Positions 8,251 through 17,302 of a stretch of 64,000 nt of DNA are shown here, one piece after another (position 1 is the stretch's first letter; every line of letters begins with the position of its first letter). Below the pieces are notes generated by a model. The model had not been told where the DNA came from. It saw only the letters and a list, made by a program, of their open reading frames with translations, and ran no database searches. The DNA lies in the NCBI RefSeq assembly GCF_001877035.1, contig NZ_CP015756.1, positions 673,001 to 737,000 on the forward strand. The letters are read 5' to 3'. This stretch comes from Clostridium estertheticum subsp. estertheticum (GTDB lineage: Bacteria; Bacillota; Clostridia; Clostridiales; Clostridiaceae). Made by a program: the position numbers and the translations under genes.

Positions 8251-9846
8251 TTGAAAAAAATATTTGCAATAATCTTGTCAATTATTTCAATAAGCTCATT
8301 TTTTATATTGTTAAATATTCAAGATAAAAATGCTAATTGTATGCAAGTTTATATAGTAATAATAATGTATGTTATTCTAGTTTTAATTATTTTTTATAAA
8401 TTACTATACTCTTATAAAGAGTTTGGAATAAAGAAAATGTTGGGATTTACAACCGTAGATATTTGGATAAAAGATATTACAAACTTAATGATATTGCAAT
8501 TAATAATAAATGTAATAATAGGTATTTCAATGTTTATTATTATGTTAAATGGATACTCTAATTATTCAAATTCTTTTATATTTAAAGTTTGTATGAGCTT
8601 AGTCATTCAATTAGTGATTTCATTTATGTTTTTATCTATACCATATATATACATATCTAAAATTACCATTTTTAATATGATAGAAAACAAAAAAAACATG
8701 AAAGCGATTGTGACTTTTAATAGTATTCTAAAGACTGTATTGATAATTATTTTTATATTAATCTCATCAATATCATTAAACGGATATGATTCAATCCATT
8801 CATTTTATAGTATGTCTTTTCAAAAATGGGAAAAAACAAAGGACTATGCATTTATAGGTGGTCTTAAAGCAAAAGACTATGAAGAACTCCAATCAGACGC
8901 ATTTAATTTGAAATTGAAAAAATTATATCTTTATCTGAATGCTAAAGGCAGTATACTTGCAGATTTTAATGACTTTACTCAACAAAGTATGAAAATGGAT
9001 AAAAATAATGATATACCTAATCAGGTTAAAGCATTCGCAACTGTTAATCCTAATTACTTAATAAATAATAAAATTTATGATATTAAAAATAAAAAAATAA
9101 ATATTTTAGAATCAGAAAGAGACAGCATAATAATTATTCCACAGAGGTATATAAACTCAGAAAAAGAAGTAAAAAATTTCTTCTCACATTTAGGAAAAGA
9201 TATAAAAATAATATGGAGCAAAGATAATCAAAAGTTGTTTTCTTATGATATAGATGTAAACTCTAAATATGGAAATATGGTAACAGATCCACTTTTAATG
9301 GTAATAACAGAAAGTAACGGAGACCTGCATGATTATGCTAAGGTAGCTGGGGGAGAAGGGGCTCCATTTAAATTTAAAAGTAATAATAGAGATAATCCTC
9401 AAGGGACATTTAAAAATAAGGCTAAGGAATTAGGTATTTATAATAAATTAGTTAATGTCTATTCTGTATATGATGAAGTATCAATTGAAATTTATAAATT
9501 AAAACAAAAACTTTTTGTAATTTCAGTTGTAATGTTTTTGTGTATAATAATAATTATTTTTATTATACTGCAAAATACATTTAATTATTTTGAAGAAAAC
9601 AAACAATTATTAGCTATTAAAACTTTTCATGGATATAAACATTATGATAAGTACAGAGACTATTATTTGAAAATGTTATATTCATGGATTATAATAGCCA
9701 TTTTTATAATCTTTAAAAATGGTGTTAAACCTGATAATAGTTGGAGCATTTTTATGGGGGTATTAGTTATGGAGATAATAATTTCAGACATAAGCATTAA
9801 AAAAATTGAAAAAAGGAATATTATTAAGGTTATAAAGAGGGGATAA
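8251..9846 (+). CDS. Bacteriocin-associated integral membrane protein (DUF1430)
   Basis: 531 residues from a TTG with AAGGAGAG upstream. Four or five hydrophobic segments lie in residues 1-170. A long extracytoplasmic domain (about 185-415) follows, then further membrane helices to the end, a layout like MacB/FtsX-type permeases. The sequence fits the DUF1430 family, which is known to accompany lactococcin-972-type bacteriocins and their ABC ATPase; the matching ATPase gene follows by 3 bases. Likely role: permease half of an exporter or immunity transporter for a peptide. No bacteriocin structural gene is visible in the window. Confidence 0.8.
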   Translation: MKKIFAIILSIISISSFFILLNIQDKNANCMQVYIVIIMYVILVLIIFYKLLYSYKEFGIKKMLGFTTVDIWIKDITNLMILQLIINVIIGISMFIIMLNGYSNYSNSFIFKVCMSLVIQLVISFMFLSIPYIYISKITIFNMIENKKNMKAIVTFNSILKTVLIIIFILISSISLNGYDSIHSFYSMSFQKWEKTKDYAFIGGLKAKDYEELQSDAFNLKLKKLYLYLNAKGSILADFNDFTQQSMKMDKNNDIPNQVKAFATVNPNYLINNKIYDIKNKKINILESERDSIIIIPQRYINSEKEVKNFFSHLGKDIKIIWSKDNQKLFSYDIDVNSKYGNMVTDPLLMVITESNGDLHDYAKVAGGEGAPFKFKSNNRDNPQGTFKNKAKELGIYNKLVNVYSVYDEVSIEIYKLKQKLFVISVVMFLCIIIIIFIILQNTFNYFEENKQLLAIKTFHGYKHYDKYRDYYLKMLYSWIIIAIFIIFKNGVKPDNSWSIFMGVLVMEIIISDISIKKIEKRNIIKVIKRG

Positions 9847-9849
9847 TAT

Positions 9850-10485
9850 ATGAATATTATAGAACTTAAGAACGTCACAAAATGTTACGGAAAAAAAATG
9901 ATATTAAATAAATTTAATTTAAGTGTTAAAAATGGCGAGATTATTGCTATAAAGGGAGTAAGCGGAAAAGGTAAAAGTACGTTGCTTAACATAATTGGAT
10001 TAATAGAAGATTTTGATAATGGTGAATTAATTATTCATGGTGTTTCAGGATTAACTCCTACAAACAAAAAAACACCAAAAATGATTCGTGAGAAAATAGG
10101 GTATTTATTTCAAAATTTTGCTCTAATAGATAATGCTACTGTTGAATATAACCTTAATATAGCTATGAAATATATTAAAATTAGTTCTGCGCAGAAACAT
10201 GAAAAAGTAATTAAAGCTTTATGTGATGTTGGATTACAAGGCTATGAAAAGAAAAAAGTATATGAGTTAAGTGGAGGGGAGCAACAAAGGGTTTCAATTG
10301 CAAGAATAATGGTGAAGCCTTGTGATATTATTTTAGCTGATGAGCCAACGGGATCCCTCGATGAAAAAAATAAAAATAAGATACTAGGTTTATTAAAATC
10401 GCTAAATGAACAGGGGAAAACTATAATTATAGTTACCCATGATGAATCTGTGACCCATATTTGTACGAGAGTAAAAGTAATTTAG
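9850..10485 (+). CDS. ABC transporter ATPase, lactococcin-972 export group
   Basis: 211-residue ATPase partner of the DUF1430 permease, located 3 bases behind it. Walker A is GVSGKGKST, the Q-loop is YLFQNFALI, the signature is LSGGEQQRVSIAR, Walker B is DIILADEPTGSLD and the H-loop is IIVTHDE. The short length and the close resemblance to the MacB/LolD type fit the putative bacteriocin-export group (TIGR03608). It powers movement of a peptide across, or out of, the cytoplasmic membrane. A 140-base gap with no convincing gene follows. Confidence 0.9.
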   Translation: MNIIELKNVTKCYGKKMILNKFNLSVKNGEIIAIKGVSGKGKSTLLNIIGLIEDFDNGELIIHGVSGLTPTNKKTPKMIREKIGYLFQNFALIDNATVEYNLNIAMKYIKISSAQKHEKVIKALCDVGLQGYEKKKVYELSGGEQQRVSIARIMVKPCDIILADEPTGSLDEKNKNKILGLLKSLNEQGKTIIIVTHDESVTHICTRVKVI

Positions 10486-10626
10486 GTGGTTATGAAATTA
10501 AAACTAAAAAAACATGGTCACTAATATTTATTTAGTTGTATAATAATGGTATATTATATGCTGAACAAGCTAGAAGAGCACTTAAGCTGGGTAATATATA
10601 ATCAAAAATGAATATTTAAAGGAGAT

Positions 10627-12264
10627 ATGATGGGCAAAATAAGCAGTTTATTAAAATTAACACCGTTTATAAAAAAACATAAGTTGGTTTTTATTGCAGG
10701 AATTATAGGTATGTTATTAGGTTCAGTTATTGCTACCCCGATTCCATATATAATAGGGATTATTATGGACAAGGTGCTAATAGCGAAAAAGGGATATAAT
10801 CAGCTCTATTATTATATTGGTATAATAGCTGTATTTTATGTTTTGCGTTATTTTATTTCAATTTTTTCAAACTACATGTTTGTAAAGATTAACAATCTAG
10901 TGGTTAATGAGCTTAGATGTACTGTAATGGATAAAGTTATGGAACTACCTATGAGTTATCTTGCAAATACTGAGAAGGGATATGTGCAGAGTCGAATAGC
11001 GGAATGTAGCACTGTTGGTAGTATATTTTCACCATCTTATGTGGGCATAGTTTTAAGTCTAACAGATGCTGTACTTGCCTTGGTAACAATGTTTGCTATA
11101 AATTATAAACTATCTATAGTAATTCTTATTTTGACACCATTATTTTTCTTTTCATCTAAGATGTCAATGGGCAATTTCATGAAGAATACAAAAGAAATGC
11201 TAGAATATAATGCAACTTTAAATGGAGAGTGTTTTGAAATAATCAATGGAATTGAGGACATAAAAATACTTAATGGAAAAAGCAATCATCTTAAAAAGTT
11301 TAATGATAAATTATCTAAGCTCGTAAAAAGTAGCTTAAAACAAAGTAAATCTATGATTATATTCATGGGGAATATAACATTTATTAATAATTTTGGATCT
11401 CTTTTGGTATTACTTATTGCAGGAATTTTGATTTTAAAGGGAGAATTTACAGTAGGATTATACACATCTTTTTCTTTATATATAACTAAGGTTTTTAGTA
11501 GCATTCAAGGAATAGGTACTATGGGAACTATGATAAAGCCAGTATGTCTAAGTATTGAGAGGGTTTACGAACTTTTAGATATGGATGATGAAAATAGTGG
11601 TAAAAACCAAAACTTAAATGAAGAAATTAAGAGTATTAAATTTGAAAATGTGGCTTTTAAATATAAAAACAATATAAAAAATGTGCTTAATGATATAAAT
11701 TTCGAAATAATTAAAGGCGAAAAAGTTCTTATTAAAGGGGAAAATGGTTCGGGTAAATCTACAATTATAAAATTACTGCTAGGCTTATATAATCCAGTAG
11801 AGGGTAGAATATTATGCAACAATATAGATATGTCTACGGTTAACACCAAAAGTTTAAGGGAAAGAATAGGCATTGTATCTCAGAGTATATTTCTATTTAA
11901 GGGAACTGTTTTAGCTAATATATTGTATGGGCAAACTAAAAAGAAACTTAAAGACGTGGAAGAACTTATAAAAAAATTAGGACTTCAGGAATATATTAAT
12001 AGATTACCTAAAGGTTTGGACACTGAAATAACTCAGAACAATTCTGGAATTTCAGGTGGACAGGCACAGGTTATAGCTTTCATAAGAGTTATCCTTTCTA
12101 ATAAGGATGTAATAATTTTAGATGAACCAATTTCAAATGTAGATGTTGAAACAAGAGACTTAATTCTAGGTATTTTAAGGGACAAGGATTATGAAGGAAC
12201 ATTAATTGTTGTTTCTCACGTCATAGAAGGTATGGATTTTCTTAATAGAATCATTGAAATATGA
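10627..12264 (+). CDS. ABC exporter, fused permease and ATPase
   Basis: 545 residues: type-1 ABC exporter half-transporter. Six membrane helices occupy roughly residues 15-300. The nucleotide-binding domain follows, with Walker A GENGSGKST, signature ISGGQAQVIAF (Ile for the usual Leu), Walker B VIILDEP and H-loop VSHV. The start is ATG 10627 or the adjacent ATG 10630; AAAGGAGAT just upstream favours the second. There is no peptidase C39 domain. It follows the lactococcin-type exporter genes and may belong to the same peptide or drug export locus, but it could also be an unrelated multidrug exporter. Confidence 0.88.
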   Translation: MMGKISSLLKLTPFIKKHKLVFIAGIIGMLLGSVIATPIPYIIGIIMDKVLIAKKGYNQLYYYIGIIAVFYVLRYFISIFSNYMFVKINNLVVNELRCTVMDKVMELPMSYLANTEKGYVQSRIAECSTVGSIFSPSYVGIVLSLTDAVLALVTMFAINYKLSIVILILTPLFFFSSKMSMGNFMKNTKEMLEYNATLNGECFEIINGIEDIKILNGKSNHLKKFNDKLSKLVKSSLKQSKSMIIFMGNITFINNFGSLLVLLIAGILILKGEFTVGLYTSFSLYITKVFSSIQGIGTMGTMIKPVCLSIERVYELLDMDDENSGKNQNLNEEIKSIKFENVAFKYKNNIKNVLNDINFEIIKGEKVLIKGENGSGKSTIIKLLLGLYNPVEGRILCNNIDMSTVNTKSLRERIGIVSQSIFLFKGTVLANILYGQTKKKLKDVEELIKKLGLQEYINRLPKGLDTEITQNNSGISGGQAQVIAFIRVILSNKDVIILDEPISNVDVETRDLILGILRDKDYEGTLIVVSHVIEGMDFLNRIIEI

Positions 12265-12327
12265 TAATGATTTGAAAATTAATAATTTATAGGTTTAATA
12301 TACATATTTATTTAATTAAAACACATA

Positions 12328-12356
12328 TTGACAATTAAGGCGATTTAGAATACAAT
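12328..12356 (+). promoter_or_regulatory. Sigma-A promoter of the thrS T-box leader
   Basis: Canonical TTGACA, 17-base spacer, TACAAT. Transcription should begin near 12363, just before the T-box structure. Confidence 0.85.
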
Positions 12357-12369
12357 AGTTTTAAATTAA

Positions 12370-12638
12370 AAACTATGACGAGGAAAAGTAAATATTAGGC
12401 TGCTTTAAGAGAGAGAAACTCATCGGCTGTAAAGTTTCTTAAGCAAGCAATGTTGAAAACCACCTCTGAGTTGATTACTGAACTTAAGTAAGTATTTCCG
12501 CTAGCCGGCGTTAATGGTGTTGAGTGATAGAAGCGTTTTTAATTATGCTTTTGTAATTTGGGTGGAATTGGGACAAAAGATGTCCCTAAATCGAGATAAA
12601 ACTCGTCCCTTACTTTGGGACGGGTTTATTATTTTTTG
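12370..12638 (+). promoter_or_regulatory. T-box riboswitch, threonine specifier
   Basis: tRNA-sensing leader of the threonyl-tRNA synthetase gene. The specifier region reads GAAA-ACC-ACCTCTGAG (12455-12470), placing ACC, a Thr codon, at 12459-12461. The T-box core GGGTGGAATTGGGAC is near 12557-12575, and its UGGA would pair with a tRNA end UCCA. The leader ends in an intrinsic terminator (arms about 12597-12609 and 12615-12628, then a T run). Uncharged tRNA-Thr should stabilise the antiterminator and allow thrS transcription. Confidence 0.93.
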
Positions 12639-12652
12639 AAGGAGGAATATTT

Positions 12653-14422
12653 ATGTTGAAAATTGTAATGAAAGATGGCACTGTAATAAATTCTAATGAA
12701 GAAGAAGGAAGAAGGGCACTTAGACACACCGCCTCTCATATACTTGCTCAAGCAGTAAAGAGATTATATCCAAATGCTAAATTAGCTATTGGTCCTGCAA
12801 TAGATAATGGATTTTATTACGATTTCGATGTAGTAGAACCCTTTACTATGGATACACTCGAAAAAATAGAAGTAGAAATGAGAAAAATAGTTAAAGAAGA
12901 CTTAAGATTAGAAAGGTCAGTAGTTTCTAGAAAAGAAGCTTTAAAAATCATGGAAGATAAGGGAGAAATCTATAAAATAGAACTTATTAATGATTTGCCA
13001 GAAGGGGAAGAATTAGTTTTTTTTAAGCAAGGAGATTTTATAGAACTTTGCGCAGGACCTCATGTCTTATCAACTTTAAAGGTAAAAGCTTTTAAACTAT
13101 TATCAGTTGCAGGGGCTTACTTTCGAGGTAATGAAAAAAATAAAATGCTTCAAAGAATATATGGGACAGCATTTGCGAGGAAAAGTGAACTTGATGAATA
13201 TTTGAATATGCTTGAAGAGGCAAAGAAAAGGGATCATAGAAAACTTGGGAAAGAGCTAAAGTTATTTGCTTTAATGGATGAGGGACCAGGTTTTCCCTTC
13301 TTTCTCCCCAATGGCGTAGTTTTAAAAAACAAGTTAATTGAGTACTGGAGAGAAATTCATAAAAAGGCTGGTTATGTTGAGATAGAAACTCCGATGATAT
13401 TAAACAAAGAACTTTGGGAAACATCAGGGCATTGGTCTCACTTTAAAGAGAATATGTATACTGTAAGCATTGATGATGAAGAATTTGCAATAAAACCAAT
13501 GAACTGTCCAGGAGGAATGCTTGTATATAAATCAGAAACTCATTCATATAGAGATTTACCAATAAGAGCTGGAGAACTAGGCAAGGTGCACAGGCATGAA
13601 CTATCTGGTGCATTGCATGGTCTTATGAGAGTTAGAGCATTTACACAGGACGATGCTCACATATTTATGAGGCCAGAGCAGATTAAGGATGAGATAAAGG
13701 GTGTAGTTAGACTTATAGATGAAGTTTATGGAAGGTTTGGATTTAAATATAAAGTGGAATTTTCAACAAGACCAGAAAATTCTATGGGAAGTGACGAAGA
13801 GTGGAAATTAGCAGAGAGCTCACTTATAGGTGCTCTTGAGGAAATGAACATGGACTTTAAAATTAATGAAGGAGATGGAGCATTTTACGGTCCTAAAATT
13901 GACTTCCATTTAGAAGATAGTATAGGAAGGGAGTGGCAATGTGGAACTATACAACTAGATTTACAGCTTCCACAAAGATTTGACTTAAAATATATCGGCA
14001 GTGATGGAGAAAAGCATAGACCTATTGTTATACACAGAGTGATTTTTGGTAGTATAGAAAGATTTATTGGTATTTTAATAGAACATTTTGAAGGCAAATT
14101 TCCAACATGGCTATCACCTGTTCAAGTTAAAATACTACCTATATCTGAGTTGTACAACAATTATGCAGAGGTCGTAAAAAACAAGTTAGAGAGGAGTAAT
14201 ATTAGAGTTAGTTTAGATTGTAGGGCGGAAAAAATAGGGTATAAAGTTCGCGAGGCTCGAATTGAAAGATTGCCTTATATCATAGTCATTGGTGAAAAAG
14301 AGCAAAACTCAGAAAGTATTTCTCTTAGAAGTAGAAAAAATGGTGATGAGGGCAACTGTTCACTAGAGGCTTTTATTTCAAGAATTACACAGGAGATTGA
14401 TGGCAAAATTCTAGATAATTAG
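12653..14422 (+). CDS. thrS: Threonyl-tRNA synthetase lacking the TGS domain
   Basis: Charges tRNA-Thr in the cytoplasm. 589 residues with GGAGGAATATTT before the ATG. Only about 22 residues precede the editing domain, so the usual N-terminal TGS domain (about 60 residues) is missing. The editing site is intact (HTASH and CAGPH). The catalytic core carries the zinc ligands Cys in NCPGGM and His in the motif 2 and motif 3 regions, and motif 3 VIHRVIFGSIERF. The anticodon-binding domain is complete at the C-terminus. The T-box leader confirms the identity. It may be the only ThrRS or a second, stress-induced isozyme like B. subtilis ThrZ. Confidence 0.96.
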   Translation: MLKIVMKDGTVINSNEEEGRRALRHTASHILAQAVKRLYPNAKLAIGPAIDNGFYYDFDVVEPFTMDTLEKIEVEMRKIVKEDLRLERSVVSRKEALKIMEDKGEIYKIELINDLPEGEELVFFKQGDFIELCAGPHVLSTLKVKAFKLLSVAGAYFRGNEKNKMLQRIYGTAFARKSELDEYLNMLEEAKKRDHRKLGKELKLFALMDEGPGFPFFLPNGVVLKNKLIEYWREIHKKAGYVEIETPMILNKELWETSGHWSHFKENMYTVSIDDEEFAIKPMNCPGGMLVYKSETHSYRDLPIRAGELGKVHRHELSGALHGLMRVRAFTQDDAHIFMRPEQIKDEIKGVVRLIDEVYGRFGFKYKVEFSTRPENSMGSDEEWKLAESSLIGALEEMNMDFKINEGDGAFYGPKIDFHLEDSIGREWQCGTIQLDLQLPQRFDLKYIGSDGEKHRPIVIHRVIFGSIERFIGILIEHFEGKFPTWLSPVQVKILPISELYNNYAEVVKNKLERSNIRVSLDCRAEKIGYKVREARIERLPYIIVIGEKEQNSESISLRSRKNGDEGNCSLEAFISRITQEIDGKILDN

Positions 14423-14452
14423 TGGTATAATGTGAGTTATTAAATATAAATG

Positions 14453-14621
14453 ATTAACACCAGAGGTTTATCACAATTACACTTCTGTTTTCAAATACGG
14501 AATGCCACCACACGGAGGGCTTGCAATTGGACTTGAGAGAATCACAGCGCAATTGCTAGGATTAGAAAACGTAAGAGAAGCATCATTATTTCCAAGAGAT
14601 AGAACAAGATTAGCGCCATAG
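14453..14621 (+). pseudogene. 3' fragment of an aspartyl-tRNA synthetase gene
   Basis: In-frame remnant ending at a TAG. It encodes [20 protein letters not shown] and [13 protein letters not shown], the class II motif 3 region and C-terminus of the archaeal/nondiscriminating type of AspRS. There is no start codon, no ribosome binding site and no upstream body of the gene. It is inserted between thrS and the terminator at 14641. The coding match is sharp up to the stop, so the loss is probably a deletion rather than slow decay. Confidence 0.85.
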
Positions 14622-14640
14622 TGTAAGGAGCAAATAGCCA

Positions 14641-14676
14641 ATAACCCTTAATATATCAGATTATATTAAGGGTTAT
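14641..14676. terminator. Hairpin terminator after thrS/aspS fragment
   Basis: Perfect 15-bp stem ATAACCCTTAATATA / TATATTAAGGGTTAT with a 6-base loop, followed by a weak T-rich tail. It probably ends the aspS-derived or thrS transcript, and may also serve the convergent motAB operon. Confidence 0.75.
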
Positions 14677-14716
14677 ATGTGTTGTTATTCCCATTGTTGA
14701 TATCTAGAATGACAGC

Positions 14717-15445
14717 TTACTTTGTAGCTACAGGATATTTACGGGCAACGAAAATTTCTACTCTTCTGTTCTTAGCTCTGTTAGCCTCTGTAGAATTGTC
14801 ATATTTAGGATTATATTCACCATAGGCTTGAATTGAAACATTTTTGGGATTAAGTCCTCCTGAATTAACCATATATGTCATAACATTTATAGCGCGAATA
14901 GAACTTAAATCCCAATTTGAACGAAACTTCGAATTGTTTATAGGTTTATTATCTGTATATCCTGCAATTTTAATATCGTTATGCAAATTTTTAAGCATGG
15001 CTGAAATCTTTAAAAGCAAAGGAGTTACATTTTTTAATACTGATGCATCACCAGAAGCGAAAAGAGCAATAGCTTCTATTGAAATATCTAGTCCATCTTT
15101 ATTTACAGCAACTTTAATATGACCTGAATAACCATTGTTACTGATTTCTTTATCAAGTGTATTTTTCAATGAAATCATAGTATTCTGCTCAAGAGAACTA
15201 GCTGATGATGCGGATGAGCTTGGGTCAATAGAAGCAATTGTGCCACTATCGCTTTGTAAAATCCCAGTACCACCTGAAAAAATTATGTTAAATTGTGAAC
15301 TTACTTTCTGAAGTTTTGCTTTATCAACCTGACTCATAGCAAACATTACAATGAAAAGTGCAACTAGAAGTGTGAGCATATCAGAGTATGGAAGAAGCCA
15401 TGATTCATCAACATGCTCTTCAGAGTGTTCCTTTTTCTTTCTCAT
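14717..15445 (-). CDS. motB: Flagellar motor stator protein MotB
   Basis: 242 residues. A single N-terminal membrane helix carries the proton-binding Asp22 in PYSDMLTLLVALF, the residue essential for proton (or Na+) conduction through the stator. A plug/linker region follows, then an OmpA/MotB peptidoglycan-binding domain (about 110-240) with IAGYTDNKPI and NRRVEIFV. MotB anchors the stator to the cell wall. Its start overlaps the end of motA by 26 bases, typical of translational coupling in motAB operons. Confidence 0.95.
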   Translation of the reverse strand: MRKKKEHSEEHVDESWLLPYSDMLTLLVALFIVMFAMSQVDKAKLQKVSSQFNIIFSGGTGILQSDSGTIASIDPSSSASSASSLEQNTMISLKNTLDKEISNNGYSGHIKVAVNKDGLDISIEAIALFASGDASVLKNVTPLLLKISAMLKNLHNDIKIAGYTDNKPINNSKFRSNWDLSSIRAINVMTYMVNSGGLNPKNVSIQAYGEYNPKYDNSTEANRAKNRRVEIFVARKYPVATK

Positions 15446-16235
15446 TACTATTCTCCTCTGCGCTAATTTGTTGGAACTTTAATCGGTCCTTAGGTTCTAA
15501 CATACATACTAATTTATTTTCAATATTTTTTGGATTTTCTCCTAATTGGATACATAAAACGCCCTCAAGTACTATATTCATAGTATTTACTTCTTCACTA
15601 GACTTTCTTTTTAATCTAGATGCAAAAGGATGGAATATTACATATCCAAAGAAAATACCATAAAGGGTAGCAACAAATGCTGATGCGATACTTTCACCAA
15701 GTTTTTGAGTATCAGCTAAATTGCCTAGTGCACCAATTAGACCTATAACCGCTCCTAAAACTCCTAATGTAGGAGAAGATGCTCCTGCCGTTGTAAGAAT
15801 TGATGCCCCCAAACGGTGTCTTTCTTCTAGACCGTCAATTTCAATTTCTAAAATCTCACGTACGGTTTCTGGATCTACACCATCTACTACCATTTCCAAG
15901 CCTTTTTTCATAAATTTATCATTAATATCTTTAATTGTTTCTTCAAGTGATAATAATCCATTTTTTCTTGTTACTTGTGACATTTGAACAATCTTTTCTA
16001 TTGTTTCAGCAGAGTTGTCTCTTTTTTTTTCTTTAAAAAGAACACCTAAAAGACTTGGGATTTTAAGAAACTCTTTCTTAGGAAAAGAATTCATTACTGC
16101 TGCAGTAGTACCAACAAGAATTATAATTGCTGCTTCTGGATTTAGTAATACTGAAATGCTTGAACCCTTTAGAGTCATTCCGGTAACAATTGCACCGAGA
16201 CCTGTAATAATACCTATAATTAAAAAAATATCCAT
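15420..16235 (-). CDS. motA: Flagellar motor stator protein MotA
   Basis: 271 residues, four membrane helices (about 3-23, 33-52, 148-170, 182-203) with a cytoplasmic loop between helices 2 and 3. That loop contains the charged rotor-facing segment (EIDGLEERHR). The conserved helix 3-4 motifs ASSPTLGVLGAVIGLIGAL and GESIASAFVATLYGIFFGY are present. MotA surrounds MotB and drives rotation of the flagellar motor. First gene of the motAB operon; its upstream region is AT rich and I could not place a promoter. Confidence 0.95.
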   Translation of the reverse strand: MDIFLIIGIITGLGAIVTGMTLKGSSISVLLNPEAAIIILVGTTAAVMNSFPKKEFLKIPSLLGVLFKEKKRDNSAETIEKIVQMSQVTRKNGLLSLEETIKDINDKFMKKGLEMVVDGVDPETVREILEIEIDGLEERHRLGASILTTAGASSPTLGVLGAVIGLIGALGNLADTQKLGESIASAFVATLYGIFFGYVIFHPFASRLKRKSSEEVNTMNIVLEGVLCIQLGENPKNIENKLVCMLEPKDRLKFQQISAEENSNEKEKGTL

Positions 16236-16643
16236 TGTATACCCCCAAAAAAAATTTTATAAATACTAAAAAGGTGGTTCTTAAACATAAATTCACATAT
16301 ATTATCTAATAGCTTGTTTAAGATAAAATATAAATTGATTTTAATAATAACAACTATAGTAATATAATAACATAATAGTTATCATTTTATAATTATATAT
16401 ATTTAATTATACAGTGAATTTTGTATAAATACTTCAAATTAAGGGCATATGTTCTAAAAATAGGGTATATATACACTAAATATAGAATGTCATAATTAAC
16501 AAGTGAACGATATATAGCAAATTTACGGTAATAATAGTATAATTTAGTAAAGGTAAAATGATATATTAAAAAACATAAAAAGAGATTTTAATATATGAGG
16601 GTACAAGCTCTTTATTTTTTACTAAAGATGGGAGAGTGAAAAC
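16236..16643. other. Intergenic region between divergent motA and PAP2 genes
   Basis: About 400 bases of very AT-rich DNA that should hold the promoters of both divergent genes. GTATAATTTAG near 16538 is a possible -10 region for the rightward gene. No gene or structured RNA is evident, and no clear sigma-D motif was found for motAB. Confidence 0.5.
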
Positions 16644-17192
16644 ATGAATTTGACTTTATTTAGACTAATAAACAATTTAGCAGATAAAAACGCATTTTTA
16701 GATACTGTTATGATTGTATCTTCAAAGTATGTTATCTATTTATATGCACTATTATTAGGAGTATATCTAATAATAGGTTATGGGGGTAAAAATAAAAAAG
16801 CAAAGGAGATTGTGACTCCAATTATAGTATTGATTACAATAAACTTTATATTAACATTTATAATCGGGATTATGTGGCATGAACAAAGACCATTTAGTGA
16901 GCATACAGTAAATCTATTATATACGCATAAAAATAATGCTTCATTTCCAAGTACTCACGCAATAGGGGTAATGACTATAGCATTAGGAGTTAATAATAAA
17001 ACAAAAAAACTAGGAAAACTTTTAATTATCCTAGCAATTATTGTTGGTATATCAAGAGTTTATGTAGGCCACCATTATCCGCTTGATGTTTTAGGTGGAT
17101 TTTTATTAGCTATTTTTAGTAATTATATATATATAAAAGGCTTTAGTAAAACAAGTATTTACAATATCAAAAATAGAAAATACTCAGGATGA
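16644..17192 (+). CDS. PAP2-family phosphatase, probably undecaprenyl-diphosphatase (BcrC type)
   Basis: 182-residue integral membrane phosphatase with five to six helices and GGGAGAG before the ATG. The three PAP2 motifs are present: HEQRPF, SFPSTHA with the catalytic His, and SRVYVGHHYPLDVLGG. The overall match is to B. subtilis BcrC, which dephosphorylates undecaprenyl pyrophosphate outside the membrane to recycle the carrier lipid. BcrC has PSDH where this protein has PSTH. Such enzymes give some bacitracin tolerance, and a BcrAB-like transporter lies just downstream on the other strand. Confidence 0.88.
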   Translation: MNLTLFRLINNLADKNAFLDTVMIVSSKYVIYLYALLLGVYLIIGYGGKNKKAKEIVTPIIVLITINFILTFIIGIMWHEQRPFSEHTVNLLYTHKNNASFPSTHAIGVMTIALGVNNKTKKLGKLLIILAIIVGISRVYVGHHYPLDVLGGFLLAIFSNYIYIKGFSKTSIYNIKNRKYSG

Positions 17193-17200
17193 GAATGAAA

Positions 17201-17243
17201 AGTTAAACTATGAACATGGGATTTCTATGTTTATAGCTTAACT
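17201..17243. terminator. Hairpin after the PAP2 gene
   Basis: Inverted repeat AGTTAAACTATGAACAT / ATGTTTATAGCTTAACT with one mismatch and a 7-base loop. No T run follows on the + strand, so function as a terminator is uncertain. Confidence 0.5.
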
Positions 17244-17302
17244 GAAAAGTATAATAATATCACTAATGTAGTATGAATCAATTCCTAATGAATCTGAAGC
17301 TG

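Noticed and set aside
10486-10626. Possible bacteriocin precursor between the two ABC loci
   Set aside because: I looked for a short ORF with a leader and Gly-Gly or a Sec signal. Only fragments without a start or ribosome binding site are present.
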